A stretch of 6,432 nt of DNA from CAZTLI01 sp964614375. GTDB lineage: Bacteria > Chloroflexota > Anaerolineae > Aggregatilineales > Phototrophicaceae. How positions within the stretch are numbered: the first letter of the stretch is position 1; every line of letters begins with the position of its first letter. The stretch spans positions 1 to 6,432 of the forward strand of contig CAZTLI010000318.1 of the NCBI GenBank assembly GCA_964614375.1, in the 5' to 3' direction. This document shows, one piece after another, positions 1 to 6,432 of this stretch. The notes beneath the pieces were generated by a model. It ran no database searches, was not told the origin of the DNA, and was given only the letters and a program-made list of their open reading frames with translations. The position numbers and the translations under genes were made by a program.

Positions 1-8
1 CTTGTCAG

Positions 9-41
9 GCCGGGTTTCGGACAAAATATCTTCAACCCGGC
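9..41. repeat. Inverted repeat (possible leader hairpin) upstream of pyrD
   Basis: GCCGGGTT at 9-16 is the exact reverse complement of AACCCGGC at 34-41, giving an 8-base GC-rich stem with a 17-base loop that ends 13 bases before the pyrD ATG. No T-run follows either arm, so it is not a convincing intrinsic terminator. It could be the end of an upstream transcript, an operator, or a 5'-leader hairpin affecting pyrD expression. The repeat is seen directly; its function is unknown. Confidence 0.4.
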
Positions 42-54
42 ACATTGATCTATC

Positions 55-1236
55 ATGAAACTTATCAAAAAAATACTCCTCGTTGGCCTTGGTGCCGGAT
101 ACAATCAACTTGCAAAACGCTATCTCTTCAAGCGTTCCGCGCAGCAAATGCACGATGCCCTATTAAAAGCTCTACCTTTTGTGGAACGGCGCGGATTTGC
201 CATCGGTATGTTGGGACTTATCCGTCGCATTACGTATACCTCTCGTCCTGTGACGGTGGGTGGTGTGACATTGCAGCATCCTCTGATTCTGGCAGCGGGT
301 ATGGTCAAAGGGTTGGGTTTCAATTCTGAAGAAGAAGCTCTTGCTGCTGTGAAAACAGGGCGGAACATCATCCCCGGTTGGCGGGCTATTCCGATATTGG
401 CGGGTTTAGTCGAATTCGGATCCTATACACGCTATCCACGCATGGGCAATTCGGGCGTCGTTATCTGGCGCGACGAAACCACACGCTCGACTCAAAACCG
501 TGTCGGCTTAAAAAATCCCGGCGCGATGGCAGCCGCGGAATTTTTGGCAAAAAATAGGGCACATCTTCCGGTGCAATTTGGCGTTAACATCGCGGTGAGT
601 CCCGGCCTTGATTCCGTTGAACAAGAAGCAGAAGATGTGGTTGAATCATTCCAGGCGTTTCTAAGTCGAGACATCCATCCGACATGGTTCACATTGAACA
701 TAAGCTGCCCCAATACGGAAGATGACACGACCGGCTACCAAACGGAAAATACAACCCGCGCATTATGTAGTGCCGCCATTCAAACGCTGCGCGAACACCA
801 GGCTGATGTGCCATTGTGGGTCAAAGTCAGCCCGAATTTGGCGCGCGAACAGTATCGAGTCTTGATGCGAGTTTTTTCAGAAACAGGCGTGCGGGCAGTC
901 GTTGCCACCAATACCTTACCGCGTCTTGCAGCAGATCAATCAGGTTTGATGGCGGGCATAGGCGGAGGAAAGTTGTATCCATACGCACTGCAAGCGGTCA
1001 GCGCTTTGATGTTAGAAAAACTCGCTCACAATTATCGGGTTGATGTGATTGCCTGCGGTGGACTGCATAATGCCAATAGTTATCATGCGTATCTGGCATG
1101 GGATATTAAAGCGGTGCAATACTGGTCAGCCTTTATCTATCGCGGGCCATTGGCAGCCGCAATTATAGAAAGTGAGCGTCCAACAGTTGAAGAACCCACC
1201 CCGCTTGCAGGTCGCGCAAGCATTGTTAGCGATTGA
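55..1236 (+). CDS. pyrD: Dihydroorotate dehydrogenase (divergent, class-2-like with Cys active-site loop)
   Basis: This FMN enzyme oxidises dihydroorotate to orotate, the fourth step of UMP synthesis. The protein is 393 residues. Residues 1-60 form a basic/hydrophobic N-terminal extension like the membrane-associating segment of class 2 (quinone-linked) enzymes. A TIM barrel follows, with the FMN-site AAGMVK (Lys85), QNRVGLKNPG (147-156), GVNI (176-179), NISCPNT (215-221), WVKVSP (255-260), ATNT (284-287), ACGG (333-336) and VQYWSAFIYRGP (354-365). Class 2 enzymes normally have Ser in the NISSPNT loop, but here it is Cys218, as in class 1. The usual PGLR after that loop is missing, and about 18 extra residues lie between Lys85 and GSYT. 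No pyrK, the class 1B partner, is present. The final ~20 residues are encoded in the overlap with pyrE and look unconserved. The ATG at 55 has no clear ribosome binding site. The family call is secure, supported by the neighbours pyrE and pyrF; the class and electron acceptor are inferred. Confidence 0.93.
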   Translation: MKLIKKILLVGLGAGYNQLAKRYLFKRSAQQMHDALLKALPFVERRGFAIGMLGLIRRITYTSRPVTVGGVTLQHPLILAAGMVKGLGFNSEEEALAAVKTGRNIIPGWRAIPILAGLVEFGSYTRYPRMGNSGVVIWRDETTRSTQNRVGLKNPGAMAAAEFLAKNRAHLPVQFGVNIAVSPGLDSVEQEAEDVVESFQAFLSRDIHPTWFTLNISCPNTEDDTTGYQTENTTRALCSAAIQTLREHQADVPLWVKVSPNLAREQYRVLMRVFSETGVRAVVATNTLPRLAADQSGLMAGIGGGKLYPYALQAVSALMLEKLAHNYRVDVIACGGLHNANSYHAYLAWDIKAVQYWSAFIYRGPLAAAIIESERPTVEEPTPLAGRASIVSD

Positions 1237-1834
1237 TGCCATTCGATTTTCGCCGCAGCAGCCGATAACATTTAAGTCGGGCATAATTTCACCGATATAT
1301 GTCGATAATCGCTGCCTTCCCTTTCATCCCGAACAGTGGCGTATTGTGATAGAAGGGTTTCAATCGCTTATCTTGCAGCGACAGCTAGAATTTGATGTAA
1401 TAGCAGGAGTCGCAGTTGGCGGTGTCCCTCACAGTTCAGCTTTGGCCTACGTGCTACGAAAGCCGGCTGTCTTCGTGCGGAAAGAAGTAAAAGAACATGG
1501 TAAACAACAGCGTGTCGAAGGTGGTGACGTCTCTGGCAAGCGCGTGCTCCTAATTGAAGACCTTGTGACGACGGGTGGCAGCAGTTTGTCGGGAATTCAT
1601 GCGCTGCGAGAAGCAGGAGCAATTGCGACAGATTGTGTGGCGATTGTCAGTTATGGTCTTGAGGAAGCAAAAACGGGCTTTGCAGCGGCTGATGTGGTTT
1701 TGCATCCATTGACCACATTCCCGGTTATTCTGGAAGCGGCAATAGGACGTTATACCTTGCAGGATATAGAGGTCATCGCGGATTGGCTCGATGATCCATA
1801 CAGTTGGGCACAGCATCATGGATTTGCGGAATGA
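1172..1834 (+). CDS. pyrE: Orotate phosphoribosyltransferase
   Basis: OPRTase joins orotate and PRPP to give OMP and pyrophosphate in the cytoplasm, step five of UMP synthesis. The 220-residue protein shows the family signatures. These are FKSG followed by SPIYVDNR (34-47), the catalytic-loop RKEVKEHG (103-110, with the Arg, Lys, Lys and His of the family), and the PRPP-binding VLLIEDLVTTGGSS (125-138). From memory it most resembles the Bacillus type. The longest reading starts at GTG 1172 and overlaps pyrD by 65 bases. In-frame TTG codons at 1187 and 1205 are alternatives, and TTG 1205 would leave an N-terminus closer to the Bacillus length. None of the three has a strong Shine-Dalgarno sequence, so the start is uncertain. 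The stop overlaps the pyrF start as ATGA, implying one mRNA and coupled translation. Confidence 0.95.
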   Translation: MSVQQLKNPPRLQVAQALLAIDAIRFSPQQPITFKSGIISPIYVDNRCLPFHPEQWRIVIEGFQSLILQRQLEFDVIAGVAVGGVPHSSALAYVLRKPAVFVRKEVKEHGKQQRVEGGDVSGKRVLLIEDLVTTGGSSLSGIHALREAGAIATDCVAIVSYGLEEAKTGFAAADVVLHPLTTFPVILEAAIGRYTLQDIEVIADWLDDPYSWAQHHGFAE

Positions 1835-2637
1835 ATATCATCGAAAAATACAATCAACGTGCTGACGCAGTAAATTCATTAGTCTGTGTGGGATTGGATA
1901 TTGACTATGGGAAGCTGCCTGCGCGATTTGATAACGAGGCTCAACCCCTCCTGGCATTCAATCAGTGGCTTATAGATGAAACACATCCCTATACGGCGGC
2001 ATATAAACTCAATGTCGCGTTCTATGAAGCTCTCGGAGTTACGGGCATCAAGCAGTTGAAGCGTACCACTGACTACCTGCGTGAAAATCATCCCGACATC
2101 ATGGTAATAGCCGATGCCAAACGCGGGGATATTGGACATACCAATCAAGCCTATGTCCGGGCCATATTTGATGAATTAGGCGCGGATGCCGTTACATTGC
2201 ATCCGTATCTAGGTCGCGAAGCACTTGAACCATTTCTTGAGCGAGACGACAAGGCCTGTATCATTTTGTGTCGAACGTCTAACCCGGGTTCAGGTGAATT
2301 ACAGGATGTAAAAGTTGATGGTCAGAAACCGCTGTGGCTCCATATCGCGGAGCTGGTTACAAATGACTGGAATACGCGAGGGAATTGTATGCTTGTGGTC
2401 GGCGCAACCTATCCCGGCGAAATGACACAAGTTCGGTCAGTTGTCGGTGATATGACCTTGCTAGTACCGGGTGTCGGCGCACAAGGAGGCAATGTGGAAG
2501 CAGTGATTAAGGCCGGAATCAACCGCAGCGGCAAGGGCCTCATCATCAGTTCTTCACGCGCCATCATCTATAGCGACAATCCTGCACAAGCCGCGCAAAT
2601 CCTGCGTGACGAAATCAATCGCCACCGCTCAGCGTAA
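1831..2637 (+). CDS. pyrF: Orotidine 5'-phosphate decarboxylase, subfamily 2
   Basis: This enzyme decarboxylates OMP to UMP, the last step of the pathway encoded by this operon. The protein is 268 residues, the usual size of the longer subfamily-2 enzymes and larger than the ~230-residue E. coli type. It carries VCVGLDID near the N-terminus (18-25), YKLNVAFYE (58-66, Lys59), the catalytic DAKRGDIGHT (95-104, with Asp95, Lys97 and Asp100), the subfamily-2 hallmark RTSNPGS (148-154), the phosphate-binding PGVGAQGG (213-220) and SSRAI (240-244). All expected catalytic residues are present. The ATG at 1831 is preferred because it forms an ATGA overlap with the pyrE stop. An upstream TTG at 1804 would add nine residues with no family resemblance. 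The gene ends one base before the convergent gene's stop. Confidence 0.96.
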   Translation: MNIIEKYNQRADAVNSLVCVGLDIDYGKLPARFDNEAQPLLAFNQWLIDETHPYTAAYKLNVAFYEALGVTGIKQLKRTTDYLRENHPDIMVIADAKRGDIGHTNQAYVRAIFDELGADAVTLHPYLGREALEPFLERDDKACIILCRTSNPGSGELQDVKVDGQKPLWLHIAELVTNDWNTRGNCMLVVGATYPGEMTQVRSVVGDMTLLVPGVGAQGGNVEAVIKAGINRSGKGLIISSSRAIIYSDNPAQAAQILRDEINRHRSA

Positions 2638-2638
2638 G

Positions 2639-4036
2639 TTACGAGTCGCCGCCATTATCGACTTCTGTCGTTGCTTCGGGTTCGGGCGTAATGTCAACAT
2701 CTTGATCTTCAATCACCACATCGGGTTCATCTACATCGGCAAGGCCATAGAATTGAAATCCATCGGTTTGTGCTTGTAGCAAGATGATGGGTTTGCCAAT
2801 GACATCCCCACTGCCTTCACCATAGCTGTGGGGGCCGGTTACGCCTTCTTCCCAATCGGTAAGACCGTGCAAAACGTCCGAAACAGCTGCGGGGTCGGTT
2901 GTGCCTGCGGTGTGCATGGCATACGAGAGCAAATAAACCGCATCATAACCCTGTGCCGCCCATGTATCCGCTTCGATGCAATCACCGGCTGCCATACACG
3001 CATCAACGTCAGCATTCCAGTACGCGCGGAAGCGGGCGATAAAATCTTGCAACTGCGGGCGGGGATTATCGCGATGAAAATGTGAGGCCACTATCGTACC
3101 GGCGACAGAACGTCCCCCACCATCCCACAATGAGGGCTGGTCGAGGCCATCACCGCCAATAATGGGCTGGTCAAGACCCAATGCCCGTGCCCGGCGGATA
3201 AACTGCCCCGCTTCGCTAGCATCGCCCGCAGCAATAAAAATGGCATCGAAGTCTTCATTTTGCCAATCGCTCAAAATCAGGTCAAAGCTGCGTTCTGTTT
3301 CGAGATAGGCGCGACGGTCTACAATCGTAATGCCAAAGGCGCTGGCTTCTGTCTCGAACACATTGGACAATTCCCGTCCATACGACTCATTCGCGTAGAG
3401 AATCAGCACGCGCCGATAACCCTGATTGTAGGCATAGATGGCGAGCTGCCGACCGATTTCGGCATCGCTGGCGACATTCCTGAAAATATAGCGGAAATCA
3501 CTGCGTGTGAGTTCCGGGCTAGTGGCAGACGGGGACAGCATAATCAGGCCGTTAAATTCATATAGCGGTGCAACCGGGACAGAGACATACGACCATGCGT
3601 GTCCAATCACCGCCATCACGCGCGTGTCTTCGGCAAACTGCTGCGCGATAAGGCGTCCGTCGGTCACGGAATCATTATCGTCACGTTGAATGAGGCGAAT
3701 CCGCCGCCCATCCAGAATACCGCCTTCGGCATTAATCTCGGCAAGTGCCATGTGAACGCCAAGTGGCAGATAATCGTATTCGCCATAGGGGATACAGTCA
3801 GGGTCAGCCGCATCATCGTTAGCCATATTCGGCATCGGCACAGGGCAATCGGCACCCAAATCCCGCGCATCGTAAGACCCCGCAAAAGGCCATACGAGTC
3901 CAATCCAAATGTCATCGCCGGGTTCGGCATTCTGGGCCATCCATGACCGCTGTGCCGCATAATCATCATCGGGAATGCAGCCAGCAAACAGCAGCAGTGC
4001 AATTCCGATCCCTATCAAAACAACATATTTAGACAT
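2639..4036 (-). CDS. Lipoprotein substrate-binding protein, branched-chain amino acid (LivJ/Peripla_BP_6) family
   Basis: This 465-residue protein has a lipoprotein signal: a short basic start, a hydrophobic run (residues 5-18), then FAGC with Cys20 as the probable lipid-anchored residue. The mature part is a two-lobe type I periplasmic binding fold. Recognisable parts are DIWIGLVWPFAG (42-53), HMALAEINAEGGILDG (95-110), VIGHAWS (143-149), LSPSATSPELT (167-177), YGRELSN (219-225) and GYDAVYLLSYAM (363-374). The family captures amino acids or related small ligands outside the membrane for ABC importers or sensors. The ligand here cannot be read from the sequence, and no Liv-type permease or ATPase is in the window. 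Two features stand out: an insertion near residues 54-88 with Cys64 and Cys81 plus a second close Cys pair (347/353), and a strongly acidic tail from 433. It follows the exporter gene by 32 bases and probably shares its transcript. Confidence 0.9.
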   Translation of the reverse strand: MSKYVVLIGIGIALLLFAGCIPDDDYAAQRSWMAQNAEPGDDIWIGLVWPFAGSYDARDLGADCPVPMPNMANDDAADPDCIPYGEYDYLPLGVHMALAEINAEGGILDGRRIRLIQRDDNDSVTDGRLIAQQFAEDTRVMAVIGHAWSYVSVPVAPLYEFNGLIMLSPSATSPELTRSDFRYIFRNVASDAEIGRQLAIYAYNQGYRRVLILYANESYGRELSNVFETEASAFGITIVDRRAYLETERSFDLILSDWQNEDFDAIFIAAGDASEAGQFIRRARALGLDQPIIGGDGLDQPSLWDGGGRSVAGTIVASHFHRDNPRPQLQDFIARFRAYWNADVDACMAAGDCIEADTWAAQGYDAVYLLSYAMHTAGTTDPAAVSDVLHGLTDWEEGVTGPHSYGEGSGDVIGKPIILLQAQTDGFQFYGLADVDEPDVVIEDQDVDITPEPEATTEVDNGGDS

Positions 4037-4042
4037 AAATGG

Positions 4043-4047
4043 CTTCC
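4043..4047 (-). promoter_or_regulatory. Ribosome binding site of the substrate-binding protein gene
   Basis: Read on the minus strand, GGAAG stands six bases before the ATG at 4036. This fits a Shine-Dalgarno element and supports that start. It lies in the only gap (4037-4068) between the exporter stop and this gene. That gap contains no hairpin or obvious promoter, which favours co-transcription. Confidence 0.5.
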
Positions 4048-4068
4048 GATGCTTTCTATATGGCGCAG

Positions 4069-6432
4069 TTATACAAGCTGCCGCCGCGCGAGATCGGCAA
4101 ACATCCCTTTTTGGCGGATAAGTTGTTCATATGTTCCCTGCTGCACGAGTCGCCCCTGATCCATCACCAGGATTTTGTCTGCATTAATAATCGTACTCAA
4201 ACGATGGGCAATGACGATACGTGTCGCATCCAAATTCTGCAAACTCTGGCTGACAATGGCCTGCGTCCGATTGTCGAGCGCACTGGTCGCTTCGTCAAAA
4301 TAGAGAATACGGGGGCGTTTGGCAATCGCACGAGCAATTAATAGTCGCTGCCGCTGTCCACCGGAAAACGTGCTGCCGCCTTCACTGATAACGGTGTGCA
4401 TCCCCATTGGCATATTCCGAATATCGTGTTCCAAACCCGCCATTCGTGCCGCTTCCCACGCATCGTCCATCGTTAACGGCGCGACACCCACAATATTGTC
4501 GAAGATGTCGCCTGTCATCAATTGACTATTCTGCAAAACCACGCCGAGCTGCTGTCGTACAGCCCGAATATCCAGACCACTGAGGTCTTGACCGCCATAG
4601 AAGATCGCACCCGACTCTGGCTTCTCAAAACCGAGAAGAAGGCGGAAAAGTGTTGACTTCCCTGAGCCGGATGGCCCAACCAATGCCACAAAATCGCCCG
4701 GCGCAACATGAAACGATACGTCGCCTAAAATCAGCGGGCCGTCCTCTTTATACCGGAACGACACCCGACTCACTTCAATCTCGCCTGTGAGTTCATCCGG
4801 GTCGGACTTGGTTTCGTCAACTTCGGGCAATGCCGCTAAGATCGGCTTCACGCGCTCATACGTCGGCACAATATCCAATACAGAAATCAACGCCGTGCTG
4901 AGTTCAAGCCCCGCAATCAAAAATTGGGTGAACGCGGCATAAAACGCCAGAAAAATACCCGTGCGGACATCCCTTGCAGATACAGCCAGCGCGAAAATCA
5001 CCATCGTCGCGATAATGGGATAGGACGTATTAAACACCGTCAGCAAGTCCGCCAGATTGCCCGCCCGGAATGCCAATTTGCGCTGTTCCGAAAAATGCTG
5101 CGCCCAGTGTGCAAAGGCGCGCCCTTCTACACCAGCAACGCGGAGTTTAGAAATGCCCGTGATGAATTGCAACACCATGCCCGAAATATAGCCCTGTATC
5201 GCCGCCAATTTGCGCCGATGCCGCATCTGCAAATAACCCGACAACACCGACACAAAAAACGAAATCAGGATTAACACGGTTGCAGCCAGCGCAAGACCAC
5301 TATCGAACACAAACAGCAATATGAAATTAAAGATAGAAAACACTGTAGACAGCACCGCCGAAATGACCGTACCCGACACAGTACGACGAATCAGATTGAT
5401 CCCCATCGCCCGGTTACTTAAATCGCCGGCTGTATAATCACGGAAGAAGGGTGTGGGCAAATTCATCAGTCGATCCCACACCGCCGACTGGACAGCAGCA
5501 TCCAGCTTAATTTCGATACGCAAGACGGCGATATTCCGTACAAGCTGGAAGATTGCCCCCGCAATCGCAGCAACAAGGAGAATAAGGCCAAATTGGATAA
5601 GCTGAGTACGGTCTGCTGAAGGGATAATCACATCAAAAATGCGAGCCGTCGCCAGCGGGACAAGAATAGTCAATAATCCGCCCGCAATCCCCATAGCAAC
5701 CAGCCGGAATACATCACTACCCAATCCCCGCAGACCAAAACGCAGCAAATCCCACCCGGATAGCTGCTCATGCGGCAAGGCACGATAAAACATTTGGGCA
5801 AATGGCGATAATCGTGCGGCAACCGTCGCATTGACGTGCTCATGTGCTTTGGTTGTTGGATCAATCAAATCATAGCTTCGCAACGATGTGGGAATTAATG
5901 CGACAGGGCGTTTATCGTCCTCAATATAAGCCAAAATGGGGCCATTATCATGTCGCCACCAATCATCGCGCAGCGCCACCTGCCGAGTGCGGATACCTGA
6001 CGTGCGGATAATCGCCTCAAGCGTCTGGGATTCTTCACGTCCATCAACTGGATCGTGACGGGGTTCAACCTTTACCCCCAGGGCCTCACCCACTATTTTG
6101 CAGGCCGCAACCAGCGGAGAAGCCAAATCGAAGGCACTACTCTGCAATTCAAAAGCAGCCTGAGGCTTTTGTAGCACTGATGCGAGGCGGTCAAGCGCAT
6201 GGGTTACATGCTGACGGTCAAATTCAATGCGTCGCTTCAGGCGTTCTGCCTCTTGAATGCGCTCTTGATATGTATCCCATACGATGACATTCAGCAGCAT
6301 CCGATGGAAATTCTCGACGTAACGCCATGAGAATGACTCTTGAATAAACGTATATGTATCCACAGCATAGAGCACACACTCATGCTGCGCCTTTACAAAC
6401 GTGCGATCTGAAATCGGCAGAATATCATCGGC
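4069..6432 (-). CDS. NHLP-type bacteriocin export ABC transporter, permease/ATPase subunit (5' end outside window)
   Basis: The reading frame stays open to the window edge, so the start is missing. A GTG at 6375 is only an internal codon. Numbering 787 visible residues from the edge, there is a helical, charged region (~40-90), then a region resembling a C39 peptidase fold without its catalytic Cys and His (~100-200). Six membrane helices follow (~241-519), then a full ATPase domain (~550-787). The ATPase has Walker A GPSGSGKST (586-594), Q-loop Gln634, signature SGGQR (690-694), Walker B with Asp713 and Glu714, and switch His743, so it should hydrolyse ATP. The layout, including the LEAI..SGIR..VALRDDWW block, matches from memory the NHLM/NHLP permease-ATPase family (TIGR03797). 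That family exports peptides made with nitrile-hydratase-like or Nif11-like leaders, together with a peptidase-bearing ABC partner and an HlyD-like protein. Those partners and any precursor peptide are not in the window and would lie upstream, to the right. Confidence 0.88.
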   Translation of the reverse strand, partial: ADDILPISDRTFVKAQHECVLYAVDTYTFIQESFSWRYVENFHRMLLNVIVWDTYQERIQEAERLKRRIEFDRQHVTHALDRLASVLQKPQAAFELQSSAFDLASPLVAACKIVGEALGVKVEPRHDPVDGREESQTLEAIIRTSGIRTRQVALRDDWWRHDNGPILAYIEDDKRPVALIPTSLRSYDLIDPTTKAHEHVNATVAARLSPFAQMFYRALPHEQLSGWDLLRFGLRGLGSDVFRLVAMGIAGGLLTILVPLATARIFDVIIPSADRTQLIQFGLILLVAAIAGAIFQLVRNIAVLRIEIKLDAAVQSAVWDRLMNLPTPFFRDYTAGDLSNRAMGINLIRRTVSGTVISAVLSTVFSIFNFILLFVFDSGLALAATVLILISFFVSVLSGYLQMRHRRKLAAIQGYISGMVLQFITGISKLRVAGVEGRAFAHWAQHFSEQRKLAFRAGNLADLLTVFNTSYPIIATMVIFALAVSARDVRTGIFLAFYAAFTQFLIAGLELSTALISVLDIVPTYERVKPILAALPEVDETKSDPDELTGEIEVSRVSFRYKEDGPLILGDVSFHVAPGDFVALVGPSGSGKSTLFRLLLGFEKPESGAIFYGGQDLSGLDIRAVRQQLGVVLQNSQLMTGDIFDNIVGVAPLTMDDAWEAARMAGLEHDIRNMPMGMHTVISEGGSTFSGGQRQRLLIARAIAKRPRILYFDEATSALDNRTQAIVSQSLQNLDATRIVIAHRLSTIINADKILVMDQGRLVQQGTYEQLIRQKGMFADLARRQLV

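Noticed and set aside
2..30. Possible promoter for the pyr operon (TTGTCA at 2-7)
   Set aside because: The -35-like box is good, but no convincing -10 hexamer stands at the right spacing (only AAATAT-like matches), and the inverted repeat covers the spacer.
45..329. 94-residue frame on the + strand overlapping pyrD
   Set aside because: It lies almost wholly within pyrD, in another frame, with no recognisable domain.
1368..1622. 84-residue minus-strand frame inside pyrE
   Set aside because: It is antisense to the conserved pyrE catalytic region, with low-complexity Leu-rich content and no ribosome binding site noted.
1804..1830. Upstream TTG start for pyrF adding nine residues
   Set aside because: The ATG at 1831 overlaps the pyrE stop as ATGA and gives a family-like N-terminus; the added residues look like pyrE in another frame.
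2659..2670. Small hairpin CGAC-TTCT-GTCG near the convergent gene ends
   Set aside because: The stem is only four bases with no T-run, and it lies in coding sequence; not supportable as a terminator.
3599..3946. 115-residue + strand frame within the binding-protein gene
   Set aside because: It is antisense to a clearly coding gene and shows no family motif; a shadow frame.
4924..5274. 116-residue + strand frame within the exporter gene
   Set aside because: It is antisense to the transmembrane domain, and its Arg/His/Gln-rich composition is typical of a shadow of hydrophobic codons.
6373..6375. GTG as start codon of the exporter
   Set aside because: The frame is open for 19 more codons to the window edge with protein-like content, and the family has a longer N-terminus, so the gene is truncated by the window.

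Overview
The window holds five protein-coding genes and almost no non-coding DNA. No tRNA, rRNA, CRISPR array or insertion sequence is visible. The organism is probably a free-living bacterium, and Chloroflexota (Anaerolineae-like) is the best guess. That guess rests on a subfamily-2 OMP decarboxylase, a Bacillus-like OPRTase, a divergent membrane-type dihydroorotate dehydrogenase, an NHLP-type exporter, moderate GC content and weak Shine-Dalgarno signals. It is an inference from gene types, not from a marker gene.

Left half (about 55-2637, + strand): a compact pyrimidine operon, pyrD-pyrE-pyrF. It encodes the last three steps of de novo UMP synthesis: dihydroorotate to orotate, orotate to OMP, and OMP to UMP. 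pyrD and pyrE overlap by up to 65 bases, although the pyrE start is uncertain. pyrE and pyrF overlap by the ATGA type, so translational coupling is likely. A perfect 8-base inverted repeat lies just upstream of pyrD. PyrD is the unusual member. It has a class-2-like N-terminal hydrophobic stretch and overall layout, but a Cys where class 2 enzymes have the catalytic Ser, an altered active-site loop and an insertion after the FMN-binding Lys.

Right half (2639-6432, - strand): two genes transcribed toward the pyr operon. The first is a large ABC exporter subunit of the NHLP/NHLM bacteriocin-export type, cut at its N-terminus by the window edge. It carries what looks like a catalytically dead C39-peptidase-like domain, six membrane helices and a complete ATPase domain. 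After 32 bases comes a lipoprotein substrate-binding protein of the branched-chain amino acid (LivJ-like, Peripla_BP_6) family. Finding an importer-type binding protein directly after a peptide exporter is the most curious contextual feature. The two gene groups converge with a single base between their TAA stop codons.

I found no clearly new multi-gene system. The points most worth a second look are the hybrid PyrD, the pseudo-peptidase domain of the exporter, and the exporter/binding-protein pairing, whose remaining genes would lie beyond the right edge.
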